Origin: Streptomyces sp. CA-210063
GTDB taxonomy: Bacteria; Actinomycetota; Actinomycetes; Streptomycetales; Streptomycetaceae
DNA: 64,000 bases
Assembly (NCBI RefSeq): GCF_024612015.1
Contig: NZ_CP102512.1
Coordinates: forward strand, 248,001-312,000
Reading direction: 5' to 3'
The notes under the pieces are model-generated. The model saw nothing but the letters and a program-made list of their open reading frames with translations. It was not told where the DNA came from and did no database searches. The stretch's first letter is position 1, and every line of letters begins with the position of its first letter. This document shows positions 41,309 to 49,898 of this stretch, piece after piece. The translations under genes and the position numbers were made by a program.

Positions 41309-42394
41309 ATGACGACCACACCCCGGACGTTCCGTATCGCAGCCGTCCCCGCCGACGGCGTGGGCAAGGAAGTCGTCGCCGCGGGACGGGCCGTGCTGGA
41401 CGCCCTGGCCGCCGACTCCGACGGCGCCTTCGCCTTCGCCTGGCAGGAGTTCCCCTGGGGCTGCGCGTTCTACGAGCGCACCGGCAAGATGATCGACGAC
41501 GACGGCCTGGAGCGGCTTCGGGACTTCGACGCGATCTACTTCGGCGCGGTCGGCTGGCCGACCGTCCCCGACCACGTCAGCCTGTGGGGCCTGCGCCTGA
41601 AGATCTGCCAGAACTTCGACCAGTGGGCCAACGTCCGCCCCGTGCACTTCCTGCCCGGCGTCCAGAGCCCGCTGCGCAAGGCCGACGACACCGAGCTGGA
41701 CTGGGTGGTGGTCCGCGAGAACAGCGAGGGCGAGTACGCCGGTCTCGGCGGCCGCAACCTCTCCGGACGCGGACCGGGTGGTGAAGTCGCCGTCCAGTCG
41801 GCCCTGTTCACCGAGGTCGGCTGCGAACGCATCATGCGCTTCGCCTTCGACCTGGCCCGCACCCGGGCCCACAAGAAGGTCTCCTCCGTCACCAAGAGCA
41901 ACGCCCAGCAGTACGGCATGGTCCTGTGGGACGACGTCTTCAAGCGTGTCGCCCGCGACTACCCGGACGTCGAGACCGAGAGCGTCCTGGTCGACGCGAT
42001 GTCCGCGAAGTTCGTACTGAAGCCGGAGGATCTTTCCGTCGTCGTCGCCTCCAACCTCAACGCCGACATCCTCTCCGACCTCGGCAGCGCTCTCGCCGGC
42101 AGCCTCGGCCTCGCCGCCAGCGCCAACCTCAACCCCGAGCGCCGCTTCCCCAGTATGTTCGAGCCGGTGCACGGCTCCGCCCCGGACATCGCGGGCCAGG
42201 GCCTGGCCAACCCGATCGGCGCGGTCGGCAGCGCCGCGCTGATGCTGGAGCACTTCGGCCTCCCCGACCAGGCGGCCCGCCTGCACAAGGCCATCGAGGC
42301 GACAACAGGCGCCGGCATCCTCACCCGCGACGTCGGCGGCACCGCCTCCACCGAGGAGGTCACGAAGGCACTCATCGACGCGCTGAACACCTGA
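41309..42394 (+). CDS. ttuC: Tartrate dehydrogenase / D-malate dehydrogenase
   Basis: The 361-residue enzyme is an NAD-dependent beta-decarboxylating dehydrogenase of the isopropylmalate family. The tartrate subgroup features are FPWGCAFYERTGKMIDDDGL near the N-terminus, GAVGWPTVPDHVSLWGLRLK, RENSEGEYAGLGGR, VTKSNAQQYGMVLWD and FEPVHGSAPDIAGQGLANP. It would oxidise tartrate or D-malate, with possible decarboxylation to D-glycerate for the neighbouring kinase. The ATG at 41309 follows the LysR-type site by about 90 bp. Confidence 0.93.
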   Translation: MTTTPRTFRIAAVPADGVGKEVVAAGRAVLDALAADSDGAFAFAWQEFPWGCAFYERTGKMIDDDGLERLRDFDAIYFGAVGWPTVPDHVSLWGLRLKICQNFDQWANVRPVHFLPGVQSPLRKADDTELDWVVVRENSEGEYAGLGGRNLSGRGPGGEVAVQSALFTEVGCERIMRFAFDLARTRAHKKVSSVTKSNAQQYGMVLWDDVFKRVARDYPDVETESVLVDAMSAKFVLKPEDLSVVVASNLNADILSDLGSALAGSLGLAASANLNPERRFPSMFEPVHGSAPDIAGQGLANPIGAVGSAALMLEHFGLPDQAARLHKAIEATTGAGILTRDVGGTASTEEVTKALIDALNT

Positions 42395-42655
42395 CGGTGG
42401 CGGTTGGCGCTGCCTTGCACGACGCGTTCCAGCGGCGGAGGCGTCGCTGGAGATGCAGCACGTCCGGCCCCTATGACCTCCGTTGCACCGGAGCGGAGGG
42501 CACCCGATCGCCGGCCGGGCTGGGCGCCGAAGCCGCCTCGGCCATGCGTCGGAAGCCCGTTCCGTTGGCAGTCCTCGCCCCCACGTCCACGCCCCCGTGC
42601 CTGTCTCCCGTCGCCCGCAACTGCCGGTCGAGGCGGTCCCCGCCGGGCTGGTCAC
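42395..42655. other. Gap after tartrate dehydrogenase
   Basis: I see no recognisable gene. Open frames on both strands are low-complexity GC-rich shadows without ribosome sites. The gap leads into two TetR-like remnants. Confidence 0.4.
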
Positions 42656-42838
42656 CAGCCCGTCCGGATGACGAAGCCTCCCGAGACAGGAGAAGCCAGT
42701 GTCCGAGGCCGATCGCCATGTGGTTGAAGTGTGCGGTGAGGCCACGGATGGCCAACTCGTCGGCAGTCCTGTCAGGCAAGGCCCTCGCCACGTAGGCGGA
42801 GGCGCGTTCCTCCAGGCTCGCCGCGAGCAGTTCCCCCC
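42656..42838 (-). pseudogene. Possible TetR-like C-terminal remnant (minus strand)
   Basis: The minus-strand frame reads ELLAASLEERASAYVARALP, then DRTADELAIRGLTAHFNHMA and IGLGHWLLLSRE. Its composition looks like real protein, with helices similar to regulator C-termini, and differs from the flanking GC-rich noise. No start or HTH is seen upstream, because other sequence begins at about 42840. The assignment is tentative. Confidence 0.3.
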
Positions 42839-42843
42839 GCGAG

Positions 42844-43166
42844 CGGATCCTGCACGTCTTCGAGCGGGTGGAACTGCAGGCGAGTGCGCCCGACTTCCAC
42901 GGCTGTCGATACCTGGCTGTGCAGATCGAACTGAAGGACCAGAGTCACCCTGCGAGCCAGGTGGCACACTGGATCAAAGCGAACCTGACGGCCTTTTCCG
43001 TACTGAGGCCGAACGGGGCGGCGCGAGTGATCCCGACCTGCTGGCCCGGCAGCTGATCCTGGTCTTCGATGGCGCCAGTGCCCGTGCGGGGATCGGCGCC
43101 GACAACCCGACCGGGCTCATCGCGCCCACAGCGGCCGCCCTGCTCGACGTGGCAGGCGTGCACTGA
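42844..43166 (+). pseudogene. TetR regulator C-terminal remnant, frameshifted
   Basis: Codons from 42844 read RILHVFERVELQASAPDFHG, then CRYLAVQIELKDQSHPASQV and HWIKANLTAF. A frameshift near 43003 is needed to continue as FRTEAERGGASDPDLLARQL and ILVFDGASARAGI to the stop at 43166. This is the ligand-binding half of a TetR protein of the type that controls GAAACCGATCGGTTTC-like operators next door. The HTH is absent. The regulator of the SDR at 43784 was probably lost. Confidence 0.6.
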
Positions 43167-43700
43167 CGCATCGCCTTTACGGCGAGTTCGGTGACTGGCG
43201 TGCCCTCCTGGCTGATGCCGGTCTCAGGTAACCGGCACGGCCCGCATGGCTTCATGCCCTTGCCCCCGGCACTCGGGGCCAAGTCCGGCGATCGCAAGGG
43301 AATTATGAGCAGCCCGGCGTTTCGCGGGTCTTGTCGGTATCAGAGCCCAGCGGCAGGGCTTGGCTCCCCGGAGCCTCATCCAGCCGGCCCGGACGCTCGC
43401 CGATTTGGCCATCGCCCCGTGCGTCGACGGCTGCCGCGACGGCGTATCCCTGCATCTACATCCGGAGCATTCCGGGGTGCGTCGAGATCGGCCGCGTGTA
43501 AGCGATCGCCATGGGGCTGCCCATCGCGTGGGAGGGTCCGCCCGCACCCCTTCATCCCTTTGGCCACGCTCCCGCAAGCCTGGCGGGCGTCTTCCGTGCT
43601 CCGCGTCAAGGCGGCGACGGCGATCGCCTTCTCACACATGCCGGCGGGCGCCGGTCAGCTCACGAAGCCGGTCGGTGACGCGGCCGGCATCAGTTCCGTG
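43167..43700. other. Gap without recognisable gene
   Basis: Several open frames on both strands exist, but none shows a ribosome site or known motif. I regard the stretch as decayed sequence between the TetR remnant and the SDR promoter. Confidence 0.4.
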
Positions 43701-43707
43701 CTTGAGC

Positions 43708-43764
43708 TTGCACATCGGAAACCGATCGGTTTACAGTAGGGCCAGAGGAAACCGATCGGTTTCC
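43708..43764 (+). promoter_or_regulatory. SDR promoter with two palindromic operators
   Basis: A promoter TTGCAC (43708-43713), 18-bp spacer and TACAGT (43732-43737) brackets the palindrome AAACCGATCGGTTT (43719-43732). A second, perfect 18-bp palindrome, GGAAACCGATCGGTTTCC, lies at 43747-43764. The centres are exactly 30 bp apart, about three helical turns. This is the usual layout for TetR-type repression. Confidence 0.75.
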
Positions 43765-43783
43765 CCAATGAGTTCGGGAGTGC

Positions 43784-44599
43784 ATGATGACGACCAATCG
43801 ACCGGTGGCCCTCGTGACGGGCGCGTCCTCCGGCATCGGCAAGCAGACCGCGCTCGCGCTGGTCGCAGCGGGTTTCGACGTGGCCGGCACGGGCCGGGAC
43901 ACCTCGCGGGTCGCCCCGCTCGGCGGGGTGACGTTCTTCGACCTCGACGTGGTCAGTGACAAGTCGGTCACCACGGTGGTCCAGCAGGTGATCGGGCGGT
44001 TCGGGCGGATCGACGTCCTGGTCAACAACGCCGGCATCGGCTCGATCGGTGCGGCCGAGGAGACCTCCGTCGCGCAGGCCCAGGGCGTCTTCGACATCAA
44101 CGTCTTCGGGGTCATGCGCATGGTGCAGGAGGTCCTGCCGCACATGCGCGCCCAGGGACGTGGGCGCATCATCAACCTCTCGTCCGTGCAGGGCTTCATC
44201 CCCGCCCCCTACATGGCCGTCTACGGCGCGTCCAAGCACGCCATCGAGGGCTACTCCCAGTCCCTGGACCACGAGGTCCGGGAGTACGGCGTCCGCTCGC
44301 TTCTCGTCGAACCCGCCTACACCAACACCGGATTCGAGGCCAACAGCGCCAAGCCCGACACCCCCCTGCAGACCTACGCCGGCCAGCGGCACGTCTTCGA
44401 CCGCCTGATGGAGGAGGCGATCAAGGGCGGCGACGACCCCGCCGTGGTCGCCAAGACGATCGTCACGGCCGCGACCGACGCGAAGCCGAAACTGCGCTAC
44501 GCCGCCGGTCCCATGGCCGGACGCGCACGCATGCTCCGCTTCGTTCCCGCCTGGGTCCTGGACAAGCAGATCCGCACGATGAACAAGCTCACCGGCTGA
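43784..44599 (+). CDS. Short-chain dehydrogenase/reductase
   Basis: The 271-residue classical SDR has VTGASSGIGKQTA at the N-terminus, NNAGIG, the catalytic Ser in NLSSVQG, and Tyr-Lys in YGASKHA. Two ATGs lie in tandem at 43784 and 43787. The second has better spacing to GGGAG. It is controlled by the two palindromes directly upstream, and a SnoaL-like gene follows after 66 bp. The substrate is unknown. Confidence 0.92.
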   Translation: MMTTNRPVALVTGASSGIGKQTALALVAAGFDVAGTGRDTSRVAPLGGVTFFDLDVVSDKSVTTVVQQVIGRFGRIDVLVNNAGIGSIGAAEETSVAQAQGVFDINVFGVMRMVQEVLPHMRAQGRGRIINLSSVQGFIPAPYMAVYGASKHAIEGYSQSLDHEVREYGVRSLLVEPAYTNTGFEANSAKPDTPLQTYAGQRHVFDRLMEEAIKGGDDPAVVAKTIVTAATDAKPKLRYAAGPMAGRARMLRFVPAWVLDKQIRTMNKLTG

Positions 44600-44665
44600 C
44601 ATCCCCCGCCCCGCGCACCCCGCCGCCCGCAAACCCCATCGCGCCGCCGATACCGGGAGAGACCC

Positions 44666-45178
44666 ATGTCCGAGACCCTGCACTCCGCCGCCGCTACCGT
44701 CGCGCGCTGGCGCTCCGCCGAGGAACGCGGTGACGTCGACGCCGCGGTCGCGTGCCTGAGCCCGGACGTCGTGCTCAGCTCGCCGCTCACCGACCAGTTC
44801 CGCTTCGAGGGAACTGACCAGCTGCGCGACTTCCTGACCGTGGCGTTCACGGCGGTCAAGGACGTCCGGTACCACACCCAGACCGGCGAGGGCGACACGT
44901 ACGCCCTGGTCTACCGGGCGCGGGTGGGGTCCCAGTCGTTCGAGGAGGTGCAGATGCTGCGGCTCGACGACCAAGCACGCATCACGGAGATCACGCTCTT
45001 CGGGCGTCCGATGCCGGCCCTCACCGCCCTGATGCACCTCATGGGTCCCGCGCTCGCTCGCCAGCAGGGCCGCCGGGGCCTCGCGACGCTCATGAGCGTC
45101 AGCACCATGCCCATTCACGCGATGGTCTCCTCGGGGGACCGCAGCATGGTCGCAAAGACCCGCCCGGCGGCCCGGTAG
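44666..45178 (+). CDS. SnoaL-like / NTF2-fold protein
   Basis: The 170-residue protein has a GGGAGAG ribosome site before ATG 44666. The first 120 residues fit the NTF2-like cone: helix AATVARWRSAEERGDVDAAV, DVVLSSPLTDQFRFEG, DFLTVAFTAVKDVRYH and final strands DQARITEITLFGRP. The fold hosts isomerases, cyclases or small ligand binders, and no catalytic set can be named. It probably shares a transcript with the SDR. Confidence 0.8.
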   Translation: MSETLHSAAATVARWRSAEERGDVDAAVACLSPDVVLSSPLTDQFRFEGTDQLRDFLTVAFTAVKDVRYHTQTGEGDTYALVYRARVGSQSFEEVQMLRLDDQARITEITLFGRPMPALTALMHLMGPALARQQGRRGLATLMSVSTMPIHAMVSSGDRSMVAKTRPAAR

Positions 45179-45478
45179 ACCTGAGAGCACCAGGTCCACG
45201 GGGCGTTTGACCCCGTTCCCCTTCCACGAGTGGGCCGCAGCCGCAGGCGATGTCCCCGGCGGACAGCTTCGGGTAGGAGGAACGCAGGAGGTACCTGCCG
45301 TCCAGGTGGGCTTCGGCTCGCCCTGACCACACGGGCGAAGCCGACTCCCCGAGAGCGGCCGCTGGAGGCGGCGTCCTCCACCGGCCACGGCAACGTCCCG
45401 CCGATCCCCCACACGCGCCGAGGTGACGCGGCAACTCGCCGCGCCCTCCAGCGACTTGACCCAACAGGAGACGCTCGC
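45179..45478. other. Gap before the Yellow-like gene
   Basis: No gene is recognised in these 300 bp. The promoter of the next gene should lie here, but I cannot point to convincing -35/-10 boxes. Confidence 0.35.
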
Positions 45479-46630
45479 ATGAAACGACGTACGTTCCTCA
45501 CGGCAACCACCGCGTCGCTGGCCGCCACCCAACTCGCCGGACCCGCCTACGCCTCCGCCTCCGGTTCAACAGCCAGAAACTACGAGGTCGTTGCCCGCTT
45601 CTGGGGCGCGATGCCGACGGGTGTCACCCTCTCGCGCCGCGGCCGGGTCTTCGTCAACTTTCCCCGCTGGGGCGACGACGTCCCGTTCACCGTCGCCGAA
45701 CTGCGGGGCGGGAAGCCGGTGGCCTACCCCGACGCCGAGGTGAACCGCGAGGACGCCTTGGACCTGGCCGGGCACTTCCAGTCGGTGCAGAGCGTCGTCG
45801 TCGATGGGGCCGACCGGCTGTGGATCCTCGACACCGGAAGCCCCCTGTTCGCCGGGTCCTCCTACGGCGGTCCCAAGCTCGTGGCGGTCGACCTGCGCAC
45901 CGACCGGATCGTACAGAAGATCCTCTTCCCGCCCGAGGTGGTGCCCGCGAACAGCTACCCCAACGACGTGCGCTTCGACCTGCGGCGCGGCGCCGAAGGC
46001 ACGGCGTTCATCACCGACTCCGGCGGCTCCAACGGCATCATCGTGGTCGACCTCGCCACCGGCCGCTCCTGGCGGCGACTGACCGGCCACCCCTCGGCAC
46101 TCCCGGACGAGCAGTTCCTTCCGGTCATCGAGGGCGAGCCCTTCATGGTCCGCCCCGCGGGCGGCGAGCCCACGCACTACGAGACCGGCTCCGACGGCAT
46201 CGCCCTCAGCGCCGACGGCACGCGCCTCTACTACTGCCCGCTGTCCAGCCGCCGACTGCACAGCGTGTCCACCGACGCCCTCGCCGACCCGGACGCCACG
46301 GACGCCGAGGTGGCGGCGACGGTCGAAGACCTCGGGTTCAAGCCGATGGCCGACGGCCTGGAGAGCGACGACAAGGGGCGGCTCTACGGCGGCGACCTGG
46401 AACACAACACGATCTGGCGCAGAAGCCCGAACGGCACCTACCGGACCCTCGCCCAGGGGAACGACCTGATCTGGGTCGACACCCTGTCCGTCGCCTCGGA
46501 CCGGCACCTGTACGCCATCGCCAACCAGCTCAACCGCCTGTCACCCTTCCACGAGGGCAAGGACCTGCGCCGCAAGCCCTACCTCCTGGTCCGCCTGCCG
46601 ATCGACGCCGGACCCGTCAGGCTCGCGTGA
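45479..46630 (+). CDS. Tat-exported Yellow/major-royal-jelly-like beta-propeller protein
   Basis: The 383-residue protein starts at ATG 45479 with CAGGAG 8 bases upstream. MKRRTFLTATTASLAATQLA is a compact twin-arginine type signal. The body matches bacterial MRJP/Yellow proteins: FWGAMPTGVTLSRRGRVFVN, DGADRLWILDTG, NDVRFDLRRG, AFITDSGGSNGIIVVDL, SDGIALSADGTRLYYCPLSS and LEHNTIWR. These are six-bladed propellers. Insect relatives include dopachrome-converting enzymes, while bacterial roles are mostly unknown. It stands alone on its strand. Confidence 0.85.
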   Translation: MKRRTFLTATTASLAATQLAGPAYASASGSTARNYEVVARFWGAMPTGVTLSRRGRVFVNFPRWGDDVPFTVAELRGGKPVAYPDAEVNREDALDLAGHFQSVQSVVVDGADRLWILDTGSPLFAGSSYGGPKLVAVDLRTDRIVQKILFPPEVVPANSYPNDVRFDLRRGAEGTAFITDSGGSNGIIVVDLATGRSWRRLTGHPSALPDEQFLPVIEGEPFMVRPAGGEPTHYETGSDGIALSADGTRLYYCPLSSRRLHSVSTDALADPDATDAEVAATVEDLGFKPMADGLESDDKGRLYGGDLEHNTIWRRSPNGTYRTLAQGNDLIWVDTLSVASDRHLYAIANQLNRLSPFHEGKDLRRKPYLLVRLPIDAGPVRLA

Positions 46631-46700
46631 CCTCTCCGGCCCGCGCCAGGCAGCCGCCTGGGCGCTGTCTCGGTGCGCACCCCAGCCGTGCAGCGGTCGA

Positions 46701-46729
46701 CCCCGCCCCGGGCGCTGCCCCGGGCGGGG
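46701..46729. terminator. Terminator between convergent genes
   Basis: CCCCGCCCCGGGC and GCCCCGGGCGGGG form a nearly perfect GC-rich stem with a very short loop, between the convergent Yellow-like and reductase genes. Confidence 0.6.
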
Positions 46730-46850
46730 TTGGGCCCGCCGGTGCAGTGCGCGGCGACCCGGTCGATCTCGGCCAGGCCCGCAACGAATCAACCCTGCCG
46801 CTGAGGTTCCTCGCGGCGACGGCAGTGCTGTACGGGCGCTCGGCCCTCGC

Positions 46851-47981
46851 TCACACCTCCAGCACCAACCGCTCCCCTTCCGGTGCACGCGAGACGCAGG
46901 GCAGCATGGCGCCGGCCGCACGTTCGGTGGCAGTGAGCCGGCGGTCACGGTGATCGACATGGCCGTGGGCCACCCGTACCCGGCAGGTGCCGCAGAACCC
47001 CTGGCGGCAGGAGAACGGCAGGTCCGGCAGGGCCTCGTGGAGAACATCCAGGGCGGAGCGGTCGTACGGCACCGGCAGAACCCGTCCGGTGTCGCCCAGC
47101 TGAAGTTCGAAGGGACGGCCGTCCGTGATCGGGGCCGGGGCGAAACGCTCGAAGTGCAGGGCTGACGCGCGGCTGCCACCGAACGCGCGCCGAACGCCGT
47201 CGATCATGGGCGCGGGCCCGCAGCAGTACACCGCACCCGCCGCCGGGATCGAGCTCAACAGATCGGCTGCTTCGGGCACGCCGGACTCGTCGTCAGGACG
47301 GATGGAGACCCGGCCAGGGGCCGCGGCCGCGAGTTCGGCCAGCTCTGCCGCGAAGGGCATCGAGCCGCGGCTGCGGCCGGTGTGCACGAGCCTCCAGTCC
47401 AGCCCGCGTCGGGCGGCTTCCCGAGCCATCGGCAGGATCGGGGTGATGCCGATGCCGCCCGCGATGAGCAGGATGGATGCTTCGGCGGCGAAGGGGAAGG
47501 CGTTCCGGGGCCGCCCGGTGACGGCGACCCGCATACCGTCTGCGAGGGCGTCGTGTACCTCGGCCGAACCGCCTCCGCCGTCGGCGATGCGGCGCACCGC
47601 GATGCGGTACCGGTACCGGTCGGCAGGGTCGCCGCACAGAGAGTACTGCCGCTTGCGGCCGGAGGGCAGGTGCAGTTCGATGTGGGCGCCGGGCTGCCAG
47701 CGCGGGAGTACTCCCCCGTCGGGTGCTGCCAGCCGCAGGGAGACCACATCCTCGGCCTCTTGCTGCTTGGCGGCGACCACCAGTTCCCGGATCACGGGCG
47801 TCCCGGTGGCCGGCGGGCGCCTGGGAGGAGTGCCGCGCCGCGCGAGACCCGCGACCGCGTGGTCACTGAAATCCGCCAGCTTCCGCATGAAGGAGTCGCT
47901 GCGCGGCCTGCCGTACAGGTCCGGCGGCCGTGTGACGGGTGCGCTGATGTCCATGGGATGCCTCACGGGTTGCCGGGTCAT
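46851..47981 (-). CDS. Flavin/NAD reductase with C-terminal 2Fe-2S ferredoxin domain
   Basis: This 376-residue class IA-type electron transfer protein binds flavin with RKRQYSLCGDP (RxYS motif, about residues 103-113) and NAD in LIAGGIGITPILPMAREA with CCGPAPMIDGVR. The C-terminal plant-type ferredoxin has CRQGFCGTC plus a later Cys in AMLPCVS. The ATG at 47981 overlaps the stop of the di-iron protein (ATGA), so the two are made together. The natural reading is that it passes electrons from NAD(P)H to that neighbour. Confidence 0.92.
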   Translation of the reverse strand: MTRQPVRHPMDISAPVTRPPDLYGRPRSDSFMRKLADFSDHAVAGLARRGTPPRRPPATGTPVIRELVVAAKQQEAEDVVSLRLAAPDGGVLPRWQPGAHIELHLPSGRKRQYSLCGDPADRYRYRIAVRRIADGGGGSAEVHDALADGMRVAVTGRPRNAFPFAAEASILLIAGGIGITPILPMAREAARRGLDWRLVHTGRSRGSMPFAAELAELAAAAPGRVSIRPDDESGVPEAADLLSSIPAAGAVYCCGPAPMIDGVRRAFGGSRASALHFERFAPAPITDGRPFELQLGDTGRVLPVPYDRSALDVLHEALPDLPFSCRQGFCGTCRVRVAHGHVDHRDRRLTATERAAGAMLPCVSRAPEGERLVLEV

Positions 47982-48889
47982 CGGGCAGCCGCTCGGGCGG
48001 CGGGGGACGCCGCCAGGTAGGCGACCGCCTGCTGGGTCGAGCCCTCCTGGGTCGGGTGGTATCCGGGGCGGAAGTAGCGCAGCACCGAGCGGGCGAACGC
48101 GCCCGGCGGGGGCAACAGGTCCTTGCGGGCCGCGGCCAGGTAGTCGCGGAAGCGGACCTTGACCCGGTCGTCGAGTTCGGGGTCGGCGCTCATCAGGAAG
48201 CGGACTCCGCGGATCCATAGCCGGGTCAGCACCGGAGCGGTGACGAGCATGCCGACCGCTCGGCGCCGGTACCGGGGATCGAGGTGCACCAGCAGGTCGA
48301 ACGCGACCGAACGGTGTTCGACCTCCTCCGCGCCGTGCCAGCGGAACAGATCGAGCATCGCGGGATCCGCGCCGGCCTGGTCCAGGTGCCCGTTGCTGAG
48401 AATCCAGTGCCCCATGTACGCGGTGAAGTGCTCGAAGGCCGCTATGAGGGCGAGCCGTTGGAGGAGGTGCGCGTGTGTGGCGGCCGGCGTCAGCTCCGGC
48501 CGGTCTCCGAGCACCCTCCGGAAGATCCATTCGGACTGCCGGGTGTACGGAGCCGGGTCCAGCCCCTTGGTGAGCAGGTGCTCCAGGACCTCCTGGTGCG
48601 CCTCGGCGTGCATCGCTTCCTGGCCGATGAAGCCGCGTACGTCCTCGCGCAGCCGGTCATCGGTGATCAGTGGCAGTGCCTGCTCGAAGGTGCGCACGAA
48701 CCAGCGTTCGAGTTCGGGGAGCATGAGGTGGAGCACATCGAAGGTGTGGGTCGCGAAGGGCTCACCCGGCAGCCAGTGCAGCGGGGTGGTGCTCCAGTCG
48801 AAGGTGACGTCCCGGGGTTGCAGCACCAGGTCGTGGTGGTCGATGGGCTCGGGCGGACGGTGCGGGTGGGCATGTGCGGCTCGGAACAT
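47978..48889 (-). CDS. Ferritin-like di-iron protein, PF10118 type (annotated as metal-dependent hydrolase)
   Basis: The 303-residue protein is all-helical. The likely metal ligands are in FIGQEAMHAEAHQ (ExxH, about residues 87-99), AFEHFTAY, and WHGAEEVEHRSVAFD with a second ExxH. These two ExxH helices resemble a ferritin-like di-iron site, more than a hydrolase site. The family is usually annotated as predicted metal-dependent hydrolase. Coupling to a 2Fe-2S flavin reductase argues for a di-iron oxygenase or desaturase role. It is the fourth gene of the operon driven from 52000. Confidence 0.85.
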   Translation of the reverse strand: MFRAAHAHPHRPPEPIDHHDLVLQPRDVTFDWSTTPLHWLPGEPFATHTFDVLHLMLPELERWFVRTFEQALPLITDDRLREDVRGFIGQEAMHAEAHQEVLEHLLTKGLDPAPYTRQSEWIFRRVLGDRPELTPAATHAHLLQRLALIAAFEHFTAYMGHWILSNGHLDQAGADPAMLDLFRWHGAEEVEHRSVAFDLLVHLDPRYRRRAVGMLVTAPVLTRLWIRGVRFLMSADPELDDRVKVRFRDYLAAARKDLLPPPGAFARSVLRYFRPGYHPTQEGSTQQAVAYLAASPAARAAAR

Positions 48890-48974
48890 GACAGGTTCCT
48901 CCTCCGTCGGCGATCGGTGTGTGCGAAGGGGCGGTCAGGCAGTCGTCGTCCACTACTGCCGGTCTGTTGGGCTG

Positions 48975-49898
48975 TCAGATCGGGTGTGCGGTGTGGTCCT
49001 GATCGCGGCGGGAGCCGTCTTCGACGCGGTCGGCGAATCCCGTGATCCGGGACGCGATCTCCTCGGGGTGGCTGAGTTGTACCCAGTGCCCGGCGTCGAT
49101 CGGGTGCCGTTGTAGCTGGCGCGTCCAGTGCTCCACTCCGTACGACAGCACCGGGGTGACGCAGAAGTCGCGCGTGGGGACGATGAGTTGGATCGGTACG
49201 GTGGTCGGCCGCTCCCGGGGACGCAGCAGGCGGGGCAGCATGTTGGCGCGGTACAGCGCGGTGCCGGACACGGCGTCGCGGGCCAGCGTCGGCGCGGGGT
49301 AGGGGGTGTGCCCGGGCATGCCTTGGGAGCCGGTGAGGAAGGCGCGCCAGCGGTGTCCCAGTGCTCGCCAGGTCAGGGCGGGCAGGAGCGGGAAATGGAA
49401 GTAGGCGATGTACCAGGACCGTGCGGCCTGCCGCAGCATCTTCGGCAGATCCGGATGCCGCGGCCGGAGGCGGGCACGGATCAAGTGGCCGACGTGGTCC
49501 AGGCAGGGTCCGGAGATCGAGGTGAACGAGGCGATCCGCCCGGCCAGGCGGGTGCCGGTGACCGACTCCCAGGAGTGGATCGATCCCCAGTCGTGTCCGA
49601 CCAGGTGCACCGGGCGGTCGGGGCTCACAGCGTCGAGAACCGCCTCCAGGTCGGCTTCCAGGCGGGACATCCGGTAGGCGCGCAGCCCCCTGGGCCGGTG
49701 GGAGGCGCCGGCTCCCCGCACGTCGAAGGCGGTGACGTGGAAGCGGTCGGCCAGGCGCTCGGCGACCGGGCGCCACACGGCGCTGGTGTCCGGATAGCCG
49801 TGGACCAGCACCACCGGAGGAGCCGTGGACGTTCCCCATTGGTAGGCGGCCAACTCCACGCCGTCCGCAGCGATGCGGCGGGCAGCCGGGCCGGTCAT
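48975..49898 (-). CDS. Alpha/beta hydrolase (epoxide hydrolase/dehalogenase-like)
   Basis: The 307-residue protein starts at ATG 49898, overlapping the MBL-fold stop (ATGA). The oxyanion motif is VLVHGYPDTSAVW. The nucleophile elbow is VGHDWGS, with Asp as nucleophile as in epoxide hydrolases and haloalkane dehalogenases. The final catalytic His is in DAGHWVQLSHPEE. A cap region of about 90 residues lies between. It is cytoplasmic and part of the five-gene operon. Confidence 0.9.
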   Translation of the reverse strand: MTGPAARRIAADGVELAAYQWGTSTAPPVVLVHGYPDTSAVWRPVAERLADRFHVTAFDVRGAGASHRPRGLRAYRMSRLEADLEAVLDAVSPDRPVHLVGHDWGSIHSWESVTGTRLAGRIASFTSISGPCLDHVGHLIRARLRPRHPDLPKMLRQAARSWYIAYFHFPLLPALTWRALGHRWRAFLTGSQGMPGHTPYPAPTLARDAVSGTALYRANMLPRLLRPRERPTTVPIQLIVPTRDFCVTPVLSYGVEHWTRQLQRHPIDAGHWVQLSHPEEIASRITGFADRVEDGSRRDQDHTAHPI

